From: Bacteroidota bacterium
Lineage (GTDB): Bacteria; Bacteroidota; Bacteroidia; AKYH767-A; OLB10
NCBI GenBank assembly: GCA_016722525.1
Contig: JADKJB010000005.1
Coordinates: 62,001 to 126,000 of the forward strand
Reading direction: 5' to 3'
Length of the DNA: 64,000 nucleotides
The first letter of the stretch is position 1; the number at the start of each line of letters is the position of its first letter. A program made the position numbers and the translations under genes. This document shows positions 59,858-64,000 of this stretch, one piece after another. The notes beneath the pieces were generated by a model. It was given only the letters and a program-made list of their open reading frames with translations. It did not search any database and had not been told where the DNA came from.

Positions 59858-62419
59858 TTATTTTGAGCGGTTGTTTCGAACCCATTTCTCTAACTCCACT
59901 GCATGGAAAACAATGGATGAAACAGCCAGACAAATAAATAACTCCCGGATGGTGAGTGGTTGTGTTTTGAAAATTATATTTGCCTCCGGTAAATAAATAA
60001 CAATCAACTGAAGAAAAAAAGTAAGTACAACAGCACCAACCAATGGCAAATTTGAAAAAATCCCTTGTTTATACAAAAATTCCCTGTCACTTCTGATTGC
60101 TAAAACATGTCCCAGTTGCGAAAAGGCCAACACTGTAAAAATCATAGTTTGCCAATGATATCCATATTGTTTTGAAATGGCCAGAGTTAAAAGCGAAGTA
60201 GCTGCCATCAGTATCCCCACCCAAACAATATGATATTTGATACCGTCAGCAAAAAGACTCTCATTCGTTTTACGGGGAGGTCTTTTCATAATATCTCTTT
60301 CTTCTTTTTCACTGGCAAGTGCCAATCCTGGTAATCCATCTGTAACTAAATTAATCCATAAAATGTGTATAGGTAAAAGAGGAATTGGTAATCCCACTAA
60401 TGGAGCCAGAAAAATAGTCAAGATCTCTGCACTATTACATGTCATTATATATTTTACAAATTTTCTGATATTGTCGTAAATTCTCCTTCCTTCCCTGACA
60501 GCCTTTACAATAGTGGTAAAGTTATCATCCAGTAAAATCATATCAGCAGCCTTTTTACTTACATCTGCTCCGGTAATTCCCATAGCGACGCCAATATCAG
60601 CAGCTTTCAATGAAGGGGCATCGTTTACTCCATCACCGGTCATTGCTACGAAATGATTTCTTTTCTGCAGGGCTTTTACAATACGAAGTTTTTGTACAGG
60701 AGAAACCCTTGCGAAAACACTTATCTTTTCCACACGACTATTCAACTCCTCGGCCGACATTTTTTCAAGTTCTTTGCCAGAAACAACTAAATCATCTTTA
60801 TGTAAAATCCCTGTTTCCCTTGCAATAAACGATGCAGTGGCGGGATGGTCGCCCGTTATCATAACCGGCCTTATTCCCGCAGACTTGCATTCGCTGATAG
60901 CTAATTTTGCTTCTTCACGGGGAGGATCCATCAAACCAACAATCCCACAAATAGTGAGATTTTTTTCAATGGAAGTCACATCAATCCGATCAGGTAATAT
61001 ATCAAGGATGGAATAACCAAATACCAAAACTCTCAACCCTTCCCTGGCCCATTCATTTGCCATTTTACCTGTCATTGCTAATTCATCACTTGTTTTTGCT
61101 TTCTCAAAAACAGATTCAACAGCGCCTTTTGTTAAGACCAAATAGCGGTTGTTAAATGCATGTATTGTAGTCATACATTTTCTTTCTGCATCAAATGGTA
61201 TTTCTGCTATCCGGGGAAATCGTAAAACAATGTTTTCTATTTTGTCTTTCCCGAATTTTTCCCTGGCAAATTCAACTAATGCAATTTCCGTTGGATCACC
61301 TGATATAATTATTTTTGCAGTATCCTTTACATCATGATTCAGTGCCAGTGAGATAAACATTGCTGAGGTCTGTTCTATCCAGTCAGAGTCCTTGTTAATT
61401 TCCATTTCTCTGACCACTTTCATCTTATTAAGGGTCAGTGTTCCGGTTTTATCGGAGCATATATAGGTTACCGAACCTAAAGTTTCAACGGCCGGTAACT
61501 TACGAATGAGGGCATTTTGTTTAACCAATCTTCGGGCACCTAACGCCAGGGCCAGTGTGATAAGTGCAGGCAACGCTTCGGGAATAGCAGCAACCGCAAG
61601 GCTTATCGACAACAACAACATTTGCATGGGCTCTTCTCCATTCAACAATCCAATTCCAAAAATAATGAGACAAATAACCAGCACTATATAGGATAGTTTT
61701 CGTCCAAAATCAGCCATTCTTTTTTGAAGTGGCGTATACGTATCTTCTTCATCCAGCAATCCTGCAATCTTGCCAATTTCCGTTTGCATACCTGTTGCAA
61801 CAACGATTCCCGTTCCTCGTCCCTTGTTCACAATTGTTCCTTTATAGGCCATATTTATTCTGTCGCCAATTGCGGTCTCCAATTCAGTTAAGGCCTCGGT
61901 TTTTTTTTCAATGGCAACTGATTCGCCTGTGATAGAAGATTCATCTATTTGCAAACTATGAACATCATGTAACCGGATATCAGCAGGTACCACGTTTCCG
62001 GCGTGAAGCAACACAATGTCTCCGGGTACAAGTAATGATGAAGAAATTCTTCTGTGAATTCCATCACGTTTTACATCTGCCAGATAGGACGTCATTTTTT
62101 TAAGGGCTTCCATAGCTCTTTCAGCCCTGTACTCCTGAACAAAACCGACAATGGCATTCAGGAAAATTATGATCAGAATAATAAATGTATCCGTAAGATC
62201 ACCAACGATTCCCGAAATAACAGCGGCAACCATCAATACGATAATCATGAAATCTTTGAATTGCTTCAGGAAAAAAAACCAGGCAGGTTGCTTCTTCTTT
62301 TCCTTAATCTCATTAGGTCCATAAATAGCTCTTCTTTCTGCAACCTTTTCAGCAGTCAGACCTAAAGTTGAAGACCCTGTAATTTCAAATGTACTGGCAA
62401 TATCTAAAGTATGCCACAT
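59858..62419 (-). CDS. P2-type cation-transporting ATPase (calcium-pump-like)
   Basis: The 853-residue intact pump has an N-terminal cation ATPase domain (YGPNEIKEKKKQPAWFFFLKQF) and actuator loop SSITGESVAIEKK. The phosphorylation site is ICSDKTGTLTLNKM, the N-domain has GDPTEIALVEFA and AERKCMTT, and the hinge is AMTGDGVNDAPSLK. Ten membrane helices are predicted. The M4 motif is PEALP rather than PEGLP of classical SERCA/PMCA pumps. M6 has NLVTDGLPGLAL. This points to Ca2+ or another divalent or monovalent cation exporter; the ion is not certain. It is 45 bases downstream of the site-2 protease gene on the same strand. Confidence 0.9.
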   Translation of the reverse strand: MWHTLDIASTFEITGSSTLGLTAEKVAERRAIYGPNEIKEKKKQPAWFFFLKQFKDFMIIVLMVAAVISGIVGDLTDTFIILIIIFLNAIVGFVQEYRAERAMEALKKMTSYLADVKRDGIHRRISSSLLVPGDIVLLHAGNVVPADIRLHDVHSLQIDESSITGESVAIEKKTEALTELETAIGDRINMAYKGTIVNKGRGTGIVVATGMQTEIGKIAGLLDEEDTYTPLQKRMADFGRKLSYIVLVICLIIFGIGLLNGEEPMQMLLLSISLAVAAIPEALPALITLALALGARRLVKQNALIRKLPAVETLGSVTYICSDKTGTLTLNKMKVVREMEINKDSDWIEQTSAMFISLALNHDVKDTAKIIISGDPTEIALVEFAREKFGKDKIENIVLRFPRIAEIPFDAERKCMTTIHAFNNRYLVLTKGAVESVFEKAKTSDELAMTGKMANEWAREGLRVLVFGYSILDILPDRIDVTSIEKNLTICGIVGLMDPPREEAKLAISECKSAGIRPVMITGDHPATASFIARETGILHKDDLVVSGKELEKMSAEELNSRVEKISVFARVSPVQKLRIVKALQKRNHFVAMTGDGVNDAPSLKAADIGVAMGITGADVSKKAADMILLDDNFTTIVKAVREGRRIYDNIRKFVKYIMTCNSAEILTIFLAPLVGLPIPLLPIHILWINLVTDGLPGLALASEKEERDIMKRPPRKTNESLFADGIKYHIVWVGILMAATSLLTLAISKQYGYHWQTMIFTVLAFSQLGHVLAIRSDREFLYKQGIFSNLPLVGAVVLTFFLQLIVIYLPEANIIFKTQPLTIRELFICLAVSSIVFHAVELEKWVRNNRSK

Positions 62420-62464
62420 ATATTTATTTTCTTCCTGATTTCCATTTTCAATAATACCATATTA

Positions 62465-63555
62465 TTATTTCTCAGGGTGGACCCTTGCTGTTTTAATCAT
62501 GATCAGCTCAGCTATGTTTTCCGCATCAATTATGCCTTCAAAAACAGTATTTTTCCTTATCAGGATAATCGGTGATCGTGTTTGCTGAAAGAGTTGAAAA
62601 ATATCATTTAATGAAGAATCCATCTCAGAATAAATAAGATTTTTATCTGTTATCGTTTCAATTATTGCAGATTCACCAAACTGGCTAATACCTTTTATGA
62701 TATGATCCCTGCTTAAAATGCCATAAGGATTTCCGCTTTCAGTTACCAAGAAGCTTTTTGCTTCGCCATCTAATAATATTTTTACCGCATCGCCAATAGT
62801 TTTATTTCTATCGATTTTTGGAAAATTGGTCATCAGTGCATCGGAGGCTTTAAGATCGCTAATGTAAAACTGGTTTTTCACCATTTCTGCTTCTGCATGC
62901 GCTCCAAGAATTATGAACAAACCGATAAAGATTAAAAACGGATTCATATAAAATCCAAGAATCACAAATCCGATAGCCACAATTTTTCCAATGCTAGCTG
63001 CTACCTGAGTTGCTTTTAAACGGTTCGTTTTCATGGCCAGCAATGCTCTCAACACTCTTCCGCCATCCATTGGAAATGCAGGAATCAGATTAAATAATGC
63101 CAGCCAGATATTTACCATTCCTAACATTGGTAAAAAATTAGATGACCCTATTACCAGTGCTTTTTCCGTTTCGTTTTCCGGAAAATTAAAATCATAAATA
63201 AATGGTAATAATAAAATCATAATTACCACGTTCACTAAAGGTCCTGCAAAAGCAACTACCAGTTCCTGCATCGGCTTCTCCGGCATTTTTCAAGACGCGC
63301 CACACCACCTATAGGGTATAGCGTTATATCCTTTGTTTTAATTCCATAGTGTTTGGCAGCTAAAGCGTGACCCAGTTCATGAAGCGTAACACAAAAAAAC
63401 AAACTCAGCACAAATAATACCGACCAGCCAATCTGATAGGCATCCAATCCGGCTTTCATATTAATATAAATGATGTAAAATATAATCAAGGAAAATGTCC
63501 AGTGAATTTGAATTTCAATTCCTGCAACATTTATCAAGGATTTAGATTGCTTCAT
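62465..63555 (-). CDS. Site-2 (M50B) membrane protease with CBS domains (one frameshift)
   Basis: The zinc motif HELGH (residues 59-63) lies in an N-terminal helix, and the third ligand is in FNLIPAFPMDGGRVLRALL. Two CBS domains fill the C-terminal ~130 residues (ASDALMTNFPKIDRNKTIGD, ITDKNLIYSEMDSSLNDI). The frame breaks at 63286-63290: one more base in that run turns RLEKCRRS into RLEKMPEKPMQELVVAFAG and yields one 363-residue protein. Such proteases cleave membrane-bound regulators such as anti-sigma factors, but this CBS subgroup is uncharacterised. It is likely co-transcribed with the cation ATPase. Confidence 0.9.
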
Positions 63556-63603
63556 AACAAATATTAGAATAAATTAATTAAAATACCTCGACTTTGTACT
63601 ACT

Positions 63604-64000
63604 TCATCCTTTTGATGTACCTTTTTTATAAATTATAAAATAGGTAATTGCAACGAATACACTTCCGCCTACTAAGTTACCTAAAATTACCGGTATCATG
63701 TTATTCAAAAAGCCTCCCCAGGTAATATCCCATTGCAGCGGATCGGTATTCAGGAAAATACCCATGATAATAAAATACATATTGGCTATACTATGTTCAA
63801 AACCCGCAGCAACAAAAGCAGTGATTGGAAAAATAATTGCCAGTACCTTATCTGTAACACTTCTTCCTGCCAAAGCCATCCAAACAGCCAGACACACGAG
63901 CATGTTACAAAGTATGCCACTGAAAAATGCTTTTTGAAAAGGTATGGCACATTTTGCTGCCGCTATTTCAAGATAGTGCGTTTGAATAGCGCCACCATTC
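63604..64000 (-). CDS. Formate/nitrite transporter family protein (5' cut by window)
   Basis: The frame runs off the right edge. Visible are the FNT-family segment KAFFSGILCNMLVCLAVWMAL, FPITAFVAAGFEHSIANMYF and the last helix NLVGGSVFVAITYFIIY, ending in a basic tail. The central His region GFEHS is the family hallmark. FNT proteins form pentameric channels for formate, nitrite or other small anions in the inner membrane. It starts outside the window; about half of the protein is present. Confidence 0.88.
   Translation of the reverse strand, partial: NGGAIQTHYLEIAAAKCAIPFQKAFFSGILCNMLVCLAVWMALAGRSVTDKVLAIIFPITAFVAAGFEHSIANMYFIIMGIFLNTDPLQWDITWGGFLNNMIPVILGNLVGGSVFVAITYFIIYKKGTSKG

Overview
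The window is low-GC DNA from a member of the Bacteroidota. This rests on several secreted proteins ending in type A type IX secretion (T9SS) sorting domains, HmuY-family heme proteins beside a TonB receptor, a fused MurF-alanine racemase, many lipoproteins with a Cys soon after the signal peptide, and a Bacteroidota-style kdp operon with a separate NtrC-type regulator and a split KdpD. I cannot name a genus. No rRNA, tRNA or CRISPR array was recognised.

Layout. 1-8.3 kb: two tandem lysyl-oxidase-like secreted proteins that share a near-identical 1.2 kb segment, then a T9SS beta-propeller protein. 8.3-12 kb (minus): a LUD/LutB-type protein that has lost most Fe-S cysteines, an M28 peptidase and a conserved hypothetical protein. 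12.3-16.8 kb: a heme-uptake-like operon (TonB receptor, HmuY lipoprotein, HmuY-T9SS protein). 17-22 kb (minus): a NarL-type response regulator, a histidine kinase and a membrane protein, then AhpD-like, DinB-like and GT-C-like membrane genes. 22.3-29 kb: an accessory stretch of orphan minus-strand genes with integron attC-like repeats, duplicated gene tails, a probable IS110 remnant and the 3' end of a group II intron. 29-36.1 kb: an AT-rich island with a TPR-CHAT protease, a CHASE2 membrane protein, a secreted zincin-like protein and a secreted unknown. This is the best candidate here for an undescribed system. 37.2-42 kb: thymidine kinase, MurF-Alr and a lipoprotein hydrolase pair. 42.3-52.8 kb: the Kdp potassium-uptake locus (SRPBCC protein, sigma-54 regulator, four small ORFs including kdpF, kdpA, kdpB, kdpC, a porin-like barrel, KdpD sensor, histidine kinase). 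53-58.3 kb: secreted T9SS proteins and a large lipoprotein. 58.5-59.5 kb: an Xre-MntA/HepT toxin-antitoxin pair with an operator-like repeat. 59.9-64 kb (minus): a P2-type cation ATPase, a site-2 protease with CBS domains and a truncated formate/nitrite transporter.

A dominant feature is the large number of broken reading frames. In about a dozen cases I can restore the frame by lengthening a homopolymer by one base, and the broken genes include murF-alr, which should be essential. Most breaks therefore look like unpolished long-read consensus errors. I give such loci as single genes and list the pieces. Exceptions that homopolymer errors cannot explain are the internal losses of roughly 75 residues in KdpA and 90-105 in KdpB.
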